Origin: Bacillota bacterium
GTDB lineage: Bacteria > Bacillota > Clostridia > Acetivibrionales > DSM-1351
Direction: 5' to 3'
DNA: 64,000 nt
Assembly (NCBI GenBank): GCA_023391425.1
Contig: JAEWAX010000041.1
Location: 1-64,000 of the forward strand
The position numbers and the translations under genes are program-made. Shown in pieces: positions 47,559-57,516 of the stretch (position 1 is the stretch's first letter; each line of letters starts with the position of its first letter). The notes beneath the pieces were generated by a model that did no database searches, was not told where the DNA came from, and saw only the letters and a program-made list of their open reading frames with translations.

Positions 47559-49496
47559 CTAAACGTTGCCATTTTTACTCTTTTCTATTTTGTCAGCCAG
47601 TTCATATAAATAAGTCCAGCGCTCCATTGAATACTCTAGCTGCTCCTCCAATTGCTGTTGTTTTGCTAAAAGCTCCTGCAATCGCTCAAAATCGCTTGAT
47701 GCATTGTCAATCTCTGCTTTTATATTCTCAATATCGCTTTCCTGTTTTGCTATTTTAGCATCTATCTCATCAAATTCCTTTTGTTCCTTAAAAGTAAATT
47801 TGATTGGTCTCTCTTTTTGTCCTTGCCTATCTTCTTTATTTTGTGAGTTACTGTCTTTGTTATCTTCTGGACGCTTTTTAATGACGTCCTCTGAATCAGA
47901 GTGTCTTAAAGAATACTCTTTATAATCAGAATAGTTCCCGGCATATTTATTTATATGTCCATCACCTTCAAACGAAAATATCTTTGTTGCAATTCTATCC
48001 AAAAAATATCTGTCATGAGATACAGTCATTACCGCACCCGGGAACTCATCAAGATAGCTTTCCAATATCGTTAGAGTTTGAATATCTAAGTCATTTGTAG
48101 GCTCATCCAGCAAAAGTATATTGGGCGCTCCCATGAGTATACTGAGTAAATACAATCTTCTTTTCTCTCCGCCGGATAGCTTTGAAATAGGCGTCCACTG
48201 GACACTTGGCGGGAACAAAAATCTTTCAAGCATCTGGGAAGCACTTATACTCCCATTCTTGGTTTCAATCTGCTCTGCCACCTGCCTAATAAACTCAATG
48301 ACACGTAAATTCTGATCCATATCCACATTTTCTTGTGTGAAAAAGCCTATTTTTACAGTATCTCCAATTTCAACGATACCTAAATCAGGTTTAACCGCAC
48401 CAGTAATTAGTCTTAGTAGTGTAGATTTTCCTATACCATTTGGGCCAATGATGCCTATTCTGTCATCTCTTAGTAAAATATAGCTAAAATCCTTTATAAC
48501 AACACTATCTCCGTAAGACTTCTGTATATTTTCAATTTCAATAATTTTTCTTCCTAATCTAGCGCTGCCAACCTGTATTTCTATATTATCATTCTGTTGT
48601 GGTGCACTAATGTCCTGTAGCTTTTCAAACCTTTCTATTCTAGCCTTTTGCTTTGTAGAACGTGCTTGTGCTCCTCTTCTAATCCATTCCAACTCAGTTC
48701 TTAATAAACCTTGGCGCTTTCTCTCAGAAGCTTGCTCAAGTTCTTCCCTCTCAGCCTTCATTTCTAAAAACTTACTGTAATTAGCCTGATAGCTATAAAG
48801 TTTTCCATTGTCGAGTTCTATAATCCTATTTGCCACTCTTTCAAGGAAATACCTATCATGAGTAACCATGAGGAGAGCACCTTTGCGAGTATTCAAATAT
48901 TTCTCAAGCCAATCAACAGAATCATTATCTATATGGTTGGTAGGCTCATCTAGTATTAATAATTCAGTAGGATTTATAAGTGCCCCTGCCATCGCAATAC
49001 GTTTTCTTTGGCCACCAGACAAGGTTGCTACATCGGCATCAAAGTTTTCAATTCCCAATTTTGTGAGTATCGTCTTAGCTTCGCTCTCCATTGCCCATGC
49101 ATTCATGCTATCCATCTTGTGCATTAGCTCGAGTATTCTCTTTTCCAGTTGTTTATCGCCTGGATTTTCACCGCTTTTCTTTAGCACAAACTCATACTCG
49201 CGCAATAATTCCATGATAGGCGTAGGTCCGTTAAACACCTGCTGCAGTACTGTTGTTCCTGCCTCAAATACAGGATTCTGTTCCAAATAACCTACTCTAA
49301 CACTATTTCCTTTTATAATCCTGCCTGTATCGGTGGATTCCAAGCCTGCAATTACTTTTAAAAGTGTACTTTTCCCTGTTCCATTTATTCCAATGAGACC
49401 TATTTTGTCCCCTTCACCTATTCCTAGCGATATATCATTAAATAATATTTTTTCACTATAGCTTTTGGATATTCCTTCAGCAGATAAAATGTTCAA
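47559..49496 (-). CDS. ABC-F family ATPase (Uup/YdiF-like)
   Basis: The 645-residue soluble protein has two ABC domains: Walker A GINGTGKST and GPNGIGKST, signatures LSGGQRKR and LSGGEKRR, and Walker B LLILDEPTNHID and LLLDEPTNDLD. They are joined by the ABC-F linker (residues about 240-300). A C-terminal coiled coil of about 100 residues is typical of Uup-like members. There are no membrane helices. ABC-F proteins act on ribosomes in translation or antibiotic protection; length and tail favour the housekeeping type. Confidence 0.93.
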   Translation of the reverse strand: MNILSAEGISKSYSEKILFNDISLGIGEGDKIGLIGINGTGKSTLLKVIAGLESTDTGRIIKGNSVRVGYLEQNPVFEAGTTVLQQVFNGPTPIMELLREYEFVLKKSGENPGDKQLEKRILELMHKMDSMNAWAMESEAKTILTKLGIENFDADVATLSGGQRKRIAMAGALINPTELLILDEPTNHIDNDSVDWLEKYLNTRKGALLMVTHDRYFLERVANRIIELDNGKLYSYQANYSKFLEMKAEREELEQASERKRQGLLRTELEWIRRGAQARSTKQKARIERFEKLQDISAPQQNDNIEIQVGSARLGRKIIEIENIQKSYGDSVVIKDFSYILLRDDRIGIIGPNGIGKSTLLRLITGAVKPDLGIVEIGDTVKIGFFTQENVDMDQNLRVIEFIRQVAEQIETKNGSISASQMLERFLFPPSVQWTPISKLSGGEKRRLYLLSILMGAPNILLLDEPTNDLDIQTLTILESYLDEFPGAVMTVSHDRYFLDRIATKIFSFEGDGHINKYAGNYSDYKEYSLRHSDSEDVIKKRPEDNKDSNSQNKEDRQGQKERPIKFTFKEQKEFDEIDAKIAKQESDIENIKAEIDNASSDFERLQELLAKQQQLEEQLEYSMERWTYLYELADKIEKSKNGNV

Positions 49497-49644
49497 TTAC
49501 AATTACTCCTTCATACATTTATATAATATCTAAGCCTCATATTGACTAAAAACTCCCATTGAGTCCCAAACTCTATCATATATTATACCATCTAAGTTGG
49601 ATAAAAGCTTTAAATTTATCGTATGCCATATGCCACAAATACTC

Positions 49645-49720
49645 CACGCTTTATAAGCTGAGATTTAAGCAGCGCTATGGCCCCGGATAACATTTCTTAG
49701 ATTCTGGGGAAGCCGAGCTC
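49645..49720. repeat. Degenerate composite repeat
   Basis: It contains AAGCAGCGCTATGG, CCGGATAA and TTCTTAGATTCTGGGGAAG. The last two match 21876-21908 next to cphA (CTCGGATAA, then TTCTTAGATTCTGTGGGAG). It lies just past the stop of the radical SAM gene and is probably a decayed copy of the dispersed family. Confidence 0.5.
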
Positions 49721-49722
49721 CC

Positions 49723-50607
49723 TTATAATCCAAGAACCCGTTTATGTCTCTTTGCATAGCCACATTTTTTACACAGTTCCTCAACTGCGGTCCTACCAGT
49801 GAAACCATCATACATTTTGCATGCCCTGTCACAGTTTAGTATTTCACTAAGAGGCTGTTCAAATACGTTACCTAATGGTATGTTGCCTTCATTGTCTAAG
49901 CAACAAGGCACTACCGTACCATCAACCAGGATTCCAAATTGATCCCTAAGCCCATAGCAAAACACCTCTTCACCAACAATATCTCTATTTATATCAGGCC
50001 ATTCAAACTTTTGTGCCATTTGCAAAAATAAATAGTTTTGCAGTTTGATATTGTTGCTCTGTTCTATGGCTAATTTAATGTTAAAATCTAGTTTGAGCGC
50101 TCGTTCTAGCATTCTTAGTATCTCACCATTTAGATTATTGCTGGCTTGTATTCCTTCGCTATCTCCATTCCATAGCCTTAACTCGCAAATTATACCTTTT
50201 GTAATTGCCTCTTTCACAAAATCCAGGACGCTAGCTATATATTCTTCAAGCGTTACTGTTCCTTCATTTGCCTCAAAGCTGTGCAATGAAATACTAACCT
50301 TTCTCAGCGCAGGGGCACTCAATAATAAAGCTTTTACCTTTCTTAGTAATGTTCCATTTGTAGTTATATTTACTTTCAGCCCATTATCCTGACATATATC
50401 TAAAAAGCTGCCTATTTCAGGGTTTAGCAGCGGTTCCCCCATAAGGTGAAAGTATATATGCTCTGTAAAAGGCTTTACTTGGGATATAACGTGTGTAAAT
50501 TCCTCTTTATTCATGTATTTTAACTGTCTTTTTGTATCAGGGCAGAAATTGCATTTTAGATTGCAAATATTCGTTATCTCTAAATACACTTTTTTATATT
50601 TTTTCAT
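49723..50607 (-). CDS. Radical SAM/SPASM protein
   Basis: The 294-residue enzyme has the 4Fe-4S cluster motif CNLKCNFC (residues 14-21, CxxxCxxC), the GEPLLNPEIG strand and TTNGTLL. A C-terminal SPASM-like set of cysteines follows (CYGLRDQFG, VPCCLDNEGN, CKKCGYAKRH). It should cleave SAM reductively to a 5'-deoxyadenosyl radical. Relatives modify peptides or cofactors, but no precursor peptide gene is evident beside it. It is monocistronic. Confidence 0.88.
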   Translation of the reverse strand: MKKYKKVYLEITNICNLKCNFCPDTKRQLKYMNKEEFTHVISQVKPFTEHIYFHLMGEPLLNPEIGSFLDICQDNGLKVNITTNGTLLRKVKALLLSAPALRKVSISLHSFEANEGTVTLEEYIASVLDFVKEAITKGIICELRLWNGDSEGIQASNNLNGEILRMLERALKLDFNIKLAIEQSNNIKLQNYLFLQMAQKFEWPDINRDIVGEEVFCYGLRDQFGILVDGTVVPCCLDNEGNIPLGNVFEQPLSEILNCDRACKMYDGFTGRTAVEELCKKCGYAKRHKRVLGL

Positions 50608-50804
50608 TGTAGCTCCTATTTTGTTGTTAATTATATTTTACACTAAAAAAGCTGTGCTATGTAGAACTACTTTACACACATGTTATAAGAGAATCTAACT
50701 AATATGTCATCTAGCCTAACAACTAGATAATCTATCTTAGTAAAAATCAAAAATAAGTAAAAATTTCAGTTTACTGTTCTACCCCAACTATTGACATAGA
50801 GCCA

Positions 50805-50852
50805 AAAAAACAGTAAAAGGGCCGAACTGCAATACTCTCAGTTCGGCCCAGT
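50805..50852 (-). terminator. Strong terminator after the 16-domain gene
   Basis: GGGCCGAACTG and CAGTTCGGCCC form a perfect 11 bp GC-rich stem with a 9-base loop (50819-50849). On the minus strand CTTTTACTGTTTTTTT follows. It lies about 45 bases after the stop. Confidence 0.93.
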
Positions 50853-50893
50853 ATTATTTATACCAATGTACCCTTATAATGCTCATTGGTTAT

Positions 50894-53800
50894 TTATTCG
50901 GAGACATATTCAACCATGGTTCTATTGCTCTCAGTCTTACCCATAGATGTAACCGAGACATACACTTTTCCGCCTTCAGCTGCAAGCTTTGATACGGTAA
51001 ATGCCACCTGCCCATTACTGGAGGTAACAGTCCCATATCCAAGTAGATCTCCACCAGTAGATGTGTTATACACCTTCACCTTGTCACCGATAGTCAAGTT
51101 TGTAACTAATACGGTATCAGTAACATCGTTGGTCACGTATATATAACCAGAGTATGGTGCAGTAGACTTACCTTCAGCTACATAGGTTGCTTCTGTACTT
51201 GCACTTTCGTTCTTGCCCTTTGTTATAACCGAGACATATACCACTCCACCAGATGTACCAAGATCTTCTACGGAAACCGTAGCTTCTGTTTTATTGTTTG
51301 CTACAGTAGCATATCCAAGCAATTTTTTTCTTGTATCATTGCCATCGTATACACGGATAACATCACCAGCATTCAAATTGTATACCGTAATTGTATCATC
51401 AATATCAACATTGTTTACTACATGTATATCACCGACATATGGTGCAGTAGCGCTCTTCTCTGCTTCGTACGTAGCCTTTGTCAATTTGCTTTCAGCCCTT
51501 CCGTAGTTAGTTACTGATATATATACATTTCTAGTATTTTGAGCTAGCTGTTCAATTGTAATTGTTGCCTTGTTACTTCCTACTGGTACCATTGCAAAAC
51601 CAAGCAAGTTTCCATTTGAAGCAGCATCATAAGCTTTGATTACATCATTTTCAGCTAACCCAGATACGGTAATGCTATCAGATATTCCAGCATTATTCAA
51701 AATGGTAATATTCCGCTCGTTAGCTGCAATTGATTCAGCCTCATATTCCACCTCAGTTCTGATGCTGCTTTCTCTCTTACCTGGACTAGTAACTGATACA
51801 AAGACACTTCCCGAACCAGTTCCTAGTTGTAAGTAATTAATGGTAGTTGCAAGAGTACTTGCATCTGCTGTTGCGCTTGCAAGCTTACTTCCTCCGGATG
51901 CTGCATTATAAACCTTGACAATGCTACCTAATTCCAAACCTGTAATTGTAATGGTATCAGCCATTCCAGAATTATTAACTATTGTAATGTTACCTTTTGC
52001 TGGTGCATCAGAAACCCCTTCAGCAGAATATTTTTTTTCAGTCCTTTCGCTTTCAGTTTTTCCTGTATTAGTAACTGTCACATAGACATATCCTTCACCA
52101 GCATCAAGCTGAGTGATTGGAATTGTAACTTTTGAGCTATCTGGGGCTACTGTTGTTGTACTAATAGGACTGCCTCCTGTTTTTGCACTATATACCTTAA
52201 CTACTGTATTTGGATCCAGATTTGTTATTGTTATAGTGTCAGCGATTTCATAATTATTTTCTATTGTAATTCTTGAAGCATCAGGAGCTTTTGAAACAGC
52301 TTTTGGATCATAATCAACAGGTGTCCTATCACTTTCAAGCTTACCCATACTAGTTACTGATATATAAACTTTACCACCAGTTGCGCTAAGCTGAGATACA
52401 GGTATCGTCACTTCAGAATTATAGGCAGCAACAGTACCATATCCAAGCAAGGTTCCTCCAATTTCTTTGTCATATATATTTATAAGGTCGTTTTCTTTTA
52501 AACCTTTTACGGTTACAGTACTTGCTATTCCTGAGTTGTTTTCTATAGTGACCTGTGAGGCAACTATGGCTACTGGTTTTGTTTCAGGATCATATTCGGC
52601 AGGTGTTCTATTACTTTCTAACTTGTTTGGGCTAGTTACTGTTACATAAACAATACCCTTTGCACTTCCCAACTGTTCAATAGAAACTGTGGCATCTGAG
52701 CTATACGTGGCCACCGTTGCTGTTCCCAATAATTTTCCACCTTTATCTTGATCATATACGTTAACCACATCATTAGCAGCAAGCCCAGATACATACACTG
52801 TATCAGCTGCTCCGGCGTTATTGGTAACTTTAACATAAGTGGCTGGCGTGGACTTACCTTCGGGATCGTACTTAGCTTCGATGCTTGAACTTTCTAGCTT
52901 GCCAGTCCTTGTAACCGATACATAGACACTTCCACCTGCAGTACCAAGCTGTGCAACAGATACTGTTGCCGATACATCGCCATCTGCTACAGTAGCAGTA
53001 CCTAGGCAATTAGCTTTAGTTAGTGCAGTATATACCTTTATTACATCCCCAGCGTTCAGTCCTGGGACATATATTGTATCAGGTGTTCCTATAATATTAT
53101 TCTTAACCACAATTTGATCTGAATTAAGAGTTGCCGATTGGGCTTCAGCATCATAATGTACCTTGACCCTTTTACTTTCTGCCTCACCTGTACGTGCAAT
53201 TGTTACATAGATGTCCCCTTCTCCCGGCCCTATTTGTGGTATTGAGATTGTTACATCAGATGAGTTGCTACCAACTGTAGCTGACTCTATTGGGTTTCCT
53301 CCTATCTCCACATCATATACTTTTACTACATCACCAGTTGAGAGCCTAGTTATATACACAACATCTGGCTTTCCTGCATTATTAGTAACTGATATATTCC
53401 CTTCGTCTGTTTCACTCGAAATATCTTCAGCATCGAACTTCACAGTTACCCTTGAACTTTCAGCCATTCCTGTACTTGAAACTGATACATCAATATAACC
53501 AGTTCCTTCTCCAAGCTGATCTATAGTAACAATAGCATAAGTTTCTGAGCTTGCAACTGTTGCTGTACCAATTTGCTTTGCTGGTTTAGACAGGTCATAT
53601 ATTCTTACAATATCATTACCTAATAGATTACTTACATATACTGTATCAGGCTTTCCGACGTTATTTTTTACAGATATATTATTGACGTTCGGAGTTATTG
53701 ATGTGCCTTCTGGGCCGTAATCCTTCGCTATTTTGCTGCTTTCCTGTGCTCCAGGCTGAGTAACAGTTATGTAAACAGTACCGCCAGAAGTTTTAAGCTG

Positions 53801-55486
53801 ATGAGTGGTTATAGTCGCATCAGTCATTCCTGCACCCACTGTTGCTGAACCAATTGAAGCGTTTGATGAATCGTACACTCTTACAATAGTACCAGCTGAT
53901 AATCTAGTCACATAAACTACATCAGCTGCATTTGCATTATTCGCAATACTTATATTATTTTTATCTATTAATGTAGATACATCCTCTGCTGCAAATGTAA
54001 CCTCCGTTCTAGTACTACTTTCTAGCTTCCCTGAATTTGTAATAGAAACATATATGCTTCCCGAATTTATTCCTATCTGATTTATACTTATTGTAGTATC
54101 AAATCCGGAATCTGGTACAACGCTGTAACCCAATACCTTACCTGCGGAGTCGTAAACTCTAATAGTGTCCCCCCCAATTAGGTTTGACACATAAACGGTA
54201 TCTGGCTTTCCAACATTGTTTGTAACAATTATATTTTTATCCGAAATAGAGTCTGTTTTTCCTTCTTTACCATAAGTGGCTGAGACTCTCGTACTTTCAT
54301 TCATATCAGCGCTTGTTACTGACACATAAACTTCTCCAACTTTATCCTCAGGCTGAATAAGGGGGAGCTGAGGTATAGTCACTGTAGCATCACCGCTTGT
54401 AGTTGAAGCCGTTGCTGTACCCAGTGGACTTCCTTTTGTTTCAGTTGTATACACTTTAATTACATCTTTAGCGGTTAAGCCTGTAACATACACAGTATCT
54501 GGCTTTCCAGCATTATTAGTAACGGTGATATATCTTGGATTAAGCTGAGCAGATTCAAGCTCTCCAGGGTATTGAACTGAGGTTCTAGTGCTTTCAGCTG
54601 ATTCGCTGCTGGTTATTGAGACGTATACATACCCCGTTGAAGTTCCAAGTTGAGATACATTGATTGTGGCATCATAGCCAGAAGCTGGTACCTTCTTGCT
54701 TCCTAACAATTTGCCTGCTGTAGCTGAATTATATATCTTAACAACGTCACCACCATTAAGACCTGATACTAAAATTTCATCTGCCTTTTTAACATTATTA
54801 TTAATAGTAATATCATCTTCACTAGGTGCAATAGATACAGGCTCTGGATCGTAAGTTATTGGTTCAGATTTGTCACTTTCCCCCATATTTTTGCTAGTGA
54901 TAGTAATATAAATAATTCCTGTCCCACTTCCGAGTTGGGGGACACTGATAGTCACATCATTTCCAGACGTGGAGGCTGTTTTACTACCAAGTAGATTCCC
55001 AGCTGCACCATATGCTTTAACTACATCCCTAGCATTGAGCCCTGATATAGTTATAGTATCTGACTTTTGGGCATTATTAAATATAGTAACATTTTTTTTA
55101 GTGATATAATTTGTAGACTTGGGTTCCTCAGCATAGTCTTTTTTGGTTCTACTACTTTCATCTGCACCTTTACTAACTACTGAAACATATACACTACCCT
55201 TTTCAGTACCGAGCTGTGCTATCTTAAAGGTTATATCTATCTTATTTTTAGGTACTGTCCCATAAGCGATTATATTCTCACCTTGTGCTGAATCATATAC
55301 CTTAACCAAATCACCCGATTCAACCCCATACACATATATAGTGTCTGCTTTCCCCTCCAAATTGTTAGTTACTACTATACTACCAGCGAGAGGCGCAGTA
55401 GATGCTGCAAAAGCATTTCCTGATTTCATACAAATACTTGTCAGAACTAACGCAATAGTTATAATAACGGAAATACATTTTTTCAT
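50894..55486 (-). CDS. Giant secreted protein of 16 similar domains
   Basis: The 1530-residue protein has a signal peptide (residues 1-28, cut near AFAAS). It then consists of 16 divergent copies of a domain of about 93 residues. Each copy begins with (I/V)xVxNNxxxxDT(I/V)xV, continues with (D/N)xVKVY and G(T/S)ATV, and ends with GxVYVSVTxxGxxES followed by Y and E. The pattern predicts all-beta domains. There is no C-terminal SLH, LPXTG or dockerin motif, so how it stays on the cell is unclear. It has a strong AAAGGAGAT site and its own terminator. It lies downstream of the Tad pilus locus, and an adhesin, sheath or matrix role is an inference. Confidence 0.85.
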   Translation of the reverse strand: MKKCISVIITIALVLTSICMKSGNAFAASTAPLAGSIVVTNNLEGKADTIYVYGVESGDLVKVYDSAQGENIIAYGTVPKNKIDITFKIAQLGTEKGSVYVSVVSKGADESSRTKKDYAEEPKSTNYITKKNVTIFNNAQKSDTITISGLNARDVVKAYGAAGNLLGSKTASTSGNDVTISVPQLGSGTGIIYITITSKNMGESDKSEPITYDPEPVSIAPSEDDITINNNVKKADEILVSGLNGGDVVKIYNSATAGKLLGSKKVPASGYDATINVSQLGTSTGYVYVSITSSESAESTRTSVQYPGELESAQLNPRYITVTNNAGKPDTVYVTGLTAKDVIKVYTTETKGSPLGTATASTTSGDATVTIPQLPLIQPEDKVGEVYVSVTSADMNESTRVSATYGKEGKTDSISDKNIIVTNNVGKPDTVYVSNLIGGDTIRVYDSAGKVLGYSVVPDSGFDTTISINQIGINSGSIYVSITNSGKLESSTRTEVTFAAEDVSTLIDKNNISIANNANAADVVYVTRLSAGTIVRVYDSSNASIGSATVGAGMTDATITTHQLKTSGGTVYITVTQPGAQESSKIAKDYGPEGTSITPNVNNISVKNNVGKPDTVYVSNLLGNDIVRIYDLSKPAKQIGTATVASSETYAIVTIDQLGEGTGYIDVSVSSTGMAESSRVTVKFDAEDISSETDEGNISVTNNAGKPDVVYITRLSTGDVVKVYDVEIGGNPIESATVGSNSSDVTISIPQIGPGEGDIYVTIARTGEAESKRVKVHYDAEAQSATLNSDQIVVKNNIIGTPDTIYVPGLNAGDVIKVYTALTKANCLGTATVADGDVSATVSVAQLGTAGGSVYVSVTRTGKLESSSIEAKYDPEGKSTPATYVKVTNNAGAADTVYVSGLAANDVVNVYDQDKGGKLLGTATVATYSSDATVSIEQLGSAKGIVYVTVTSPNKLESNRTPAEYDPETKPVAIVASQVTIENNSGIASTVTVKGLKENDLINIYDKEIGGTLLGYGTVAAYNSEVTIPVSQLSATGGKVYISVTSMGKLESDRTPVDYDPKAVSKAPDASRITIENNYEIADTITITNLDPNTVVKVYSAKTGGSPISTTTVAPDSSKVTIPITQLDAGEGYVYVTVTNTGKTESERTEKKYSAEGVSDAPAKGNITIVNNSGMADTITITGLELGSIVKVYNAASGGSKLASATADASTLATTINYLQLGTGSGSVFVSVTSPGKRESSIRTEVEYEAESIAANERNITILNNAGISDSITVSGLAENDVIKAYDAASNGNLLGFAMVPVGSNKATITIEQLAQNTRNVYISVTNYGRAESKLTKATYEAEKSATAPYVGDIHVVNNVDIDDTITVYNLNAGDVIRVYDGNDTRKKLLGYATVANNKTEATVSVEDLGTSGGVVYVSVITKGKNESASTEATYVAEGKSTAPYSGYIYVTNDVTDTVLVTNLTIGDKVKVYNTSTGGDLLGYGTVTSSNGQVAFTVSKLAAEGGKVYVSVTSMGKTESNRTMVEYVSE

Positions 55487-55622
55487 CTTTTATCTCCTTT
55501 GTAAATTTATCTACGTATTATCTATTTTTTCCTATTGTTTATCGGGATATTGTCACTTTTTGTTTAGTGTCAAATTTGTGGTAAGATTAAATTTTGCAAT
55601 CAATTACAAGGATTTTCAAAAC

Positions 55623-55778
55623 ATGCAAAACGGAAATAATGTAGGAATAACTTTCTTGTTGATGGCTGTTTGTGGAGTATTGGCAGGAATCCAGCTTGCA
55701 TTCACACGTATACCATTTGGTATAACTATTAATATTGCTATTTCTGTTGTAATAATATTATTCTTTTGTAAGAAATAG
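55623..55778 (+). CDS. Small two-helix membrane protein
   Basis: The 51-residue frame begins MQNGNNVGITFLLMAVCGVLA after an ACAAGGA site. It has two hydrophobic segments (about 9-26 and 32-48) and ends in CKK. Its hydrophobic pattern and short charged ends look like a real small membrane protein. It lies between two minus-strand genes. Function unknown. Confidence 0.5.
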   Translation: MQNGNNVGITFLLMAVCGVLAGIQLAFTRIPFGITINIAISVVIILFFCKK

Positions 55779-55880
55779 ATATATTGTTATTGGTGGGAAT
55801 TATCCGGTACTATACTGCTATGTAATATGTAAAAAAAGAAGAGCAAGTATTGTCTACTTTGCCCCATCTTATTGATTGTC

Positions 55881-56240
55881 TTATTTAGCAGCCTTTATAA
55901 CTTTTATCTCTATGTCATGGTTTTCAACTTTTGCAGAAATTATATCAATTTTATCTTCAATAATATCAAGGCGATTGTTTACATCACAACGAGTTTCCAT
56001 TAATATGTCAATCTTCTTATTAATTTCATTTTCAATTTTTAGTTGAATTTTTGACACATCACCTTTTAATTGAGATACATCACTTTTTAATTCTGAAACA
56101 TCACTTTTTAATTCTGATACATCACTTTTTAATTCTGATACATCACTTTTTAATGTTGATATATCAACTTTGATTTCTTTAAATTGTAACGTAAAATCAG
56201 CATACATTTTTGTCAGGAGTTCAAATGTATCATCTTTCAT
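55881..56240 (-). CDS. Coiled-coil protein with exact heptad repeats
   Basis: The 119-residue protein is almost entirely heptad coiled coil. Residues about 30-65 contain five consecutive LKSDVSE-type heptads, encoded by near-identical 21-base units. It has no signal peptide. Start 56240 (MKDDTFELL) has a GAGGAG site; the ATG at 56261 lacks one. It follows the pseudopilin genes of the Tad locus on the same strand. It resembles many short clostridial heptad proteins and phage-like fibres; function unknown. Confidence 0.7.
   Translation of the reverse strand: MKDDTFELLTKMYADFTLQFKEIKVDISTLKSDVSELKSDVSELKSDVSELKSDVSQLKGDVSKIQLKIENEINKKIDILMETRCDVNNRLDIIEDKIDIISAKVENHDIEIKVIKAAK
56047..56155 (-). 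repeat. 21-base tandem repeats
   Basis: About five near-exact units (CATCACTTTTTAATTCTGATA on the plus strand) code for LKSDVSE heptads. Three adjacent units differ by at most one base, so copy number is probably unstable. Confidence 0.85.
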
Positions 56241-56316
56241 TTTTTCACACTCCTCTTTCAAAATATTATATCACAGGAAATAGATAGATATATACCTCTA
56301 TTTCTTAACAAATTCT

Positions 56317-57111
56317 TCATTTTTGTACCACCCTTTCAAGCTTAGCACCGGCAAAACTCGAAAGATTTACAATTCTTTGATAATATAGTCCTGTAACTTT
56401 TAAATTGTTAATATACGCAAATAAGTAGGTTCCATTCTCGATGATATTTGTCTTTGGATTACCATCTATGTACACTTTACTGTTGCCCAATGAGCTAGGC
56501 CAATGCTCATCTATAGCCTGATTGATTTCGTTCTCAATTAATACAGGGTTTTCTAAGCTGCCCTCAATTATCTGCTCAGTACCTGTTTTTATTGTATAGC
56601 TTAACTTATGATTTAAACTAGAGGTAGCACATACTAATAAATTATTATCTATATTGATACCATCTGAATTGCAGTTTTTATAAAATACACTAAGAAGTGT
56701 TTTAGTAGCCACATCTATATCAATCTCAACTCCTTCTAACATCCGTTCTCCTGTATTTTCGGAAAACCCATTTGCTACCCCAACTACACTTTGACTTTTG
56801 TTTATCTGTTGTACAGCTGACGTCACAGCATAATCCATTGCCTTGGAAATAGCATTTCGCTTATATGTAAAAAGGGAGTAATCAGCAATGTTAATAAAAG
56901 TTACAAAAGCTAGAAGTATTGTTGCCAGTCCTATAAATATTGTGCCTAAACCTCCTCCATGTTCATTTTGAAAAGTATTTATTACCTTTTTCAGGCTGAA
57001 CTTCTTATTTAAATAGGATATGTTCCTTATGATTTTGCTGTTAAAACTCTTGTTGACTTTTTTCAACTCTACATATAGCTTTAGCCTTGTAAAAAAGCTT
57101 TTTACTTTCAT
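56317..57111 (-). CDS. TadE/TadG-like pseudopilin
   Basis: The 264-residue protein has a charged N-terminal segment of about 60 residues, then NEHGGGLGTIFIGLATILLA, which resembles the Gly-rich and hydrophobic start of TadE/TadG minor pilins, and an extracellular C-terminal part. Start 57111 (MKVKSFFTRL) has a GGAGGGGAG site. It overlaps the previous gene by 71 bases. Such proteins are minor subunits of Tad pili. Confidence 0.65.
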   Translation of the reverse strand: MKVKSFFTRLKLYVELKKVNKSFNSKIIRNISYLNKKFSLKKVINTFQNEHGGGLGTIFIGLATILLAFVTFINIADYSLFTYKRNAISKAMDYAVTSAVQQINKSQSVVGVANGFSENTGERMLEGVEIDIDVATKTLLSVFYKNCNSDGINIDNNLLVCATSSLNHKLSYTIKTGTEQIIEGSLENPVLIENEINQAIDEHWPSSLGNSKVYIDGNPKTNIIENGTYLFAYINNLKVTGLYYQRIVNLSSFAGAKLERVVQK

Positions 57112-57487
57112 CAGCTGAACTCCCCTCCATTCTGGACAGAGCGCTTTCACCCTCTGATTTGACATATATGCAAAATATCTCACCCCTATTTAGGACACTT
57201 CCTAAACTATATGTGTAGAGGTCTGCCAAAGTACCATCCGCATCCACATTCCCATATTCCAAAATAACGTCATCAGCTTCAAAATCGCTGAGTTTGCGCA
57301 GCTTGTCCATTAATTCTTCCTTATCACTAGATGTCATTACACCTGTAATCATAACCTTATGAGCAACACTATCTACTGTATTTTTGATATATCTCTGCTT
57401 AGTGTCAAACTCATAAAAGGACAATGATTTTATAAACAGAATTGCTATAAGCGGAATAATTATTACAAAAGCATATATTTTGTTCAT
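57041..57487 (-). CDS. Small TadE-like or DUF4320-like pilus protein
   Basis: The 148-residue protein starts with a membrane anchor (residues 4-22, FVIIIPLIAILFIKSLSFYE) and continues with an outside domain of about 120 residues containing MITGVMTSSDKEEL. This length and layout fit the DUF4320-like pilus proteins of clostridial Tad loci. A GGAG site precedes the ATG. Confidence 0.6.
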   Translation of the reverse strand: MNKIYAFVIIIPLIAILFIKSLSFYEFDTKQRYIKNTVDSVAHKVMITGVMTSSDKEELMDKLRKLSDFEADDVILEYGNVDADGTLADLYTYSLGSVLNRGEIFCIYVKSEGESALSRMEGSSADESKKLFYKAKAICRVEKSQQEF

Positions 57488-57516
57488 GCTGAGTTTAAGA
57501 CTCCTTTAACTTTGAT

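Noticed and set aside
55341..55622. N-terminal extension of the small plus-strand frame
   Set aside because: It runs through the 5' end and promoter of the giant secreted-protein gene; the supported start is the ATG at 55623.
56047..56155. Possible CRISPR-like array
   Set aside because: The 21-base units are contiguous, without spacers, and code for in-frame heptads. The same argument excludes the repeats at 112-540 and 2900-3060.
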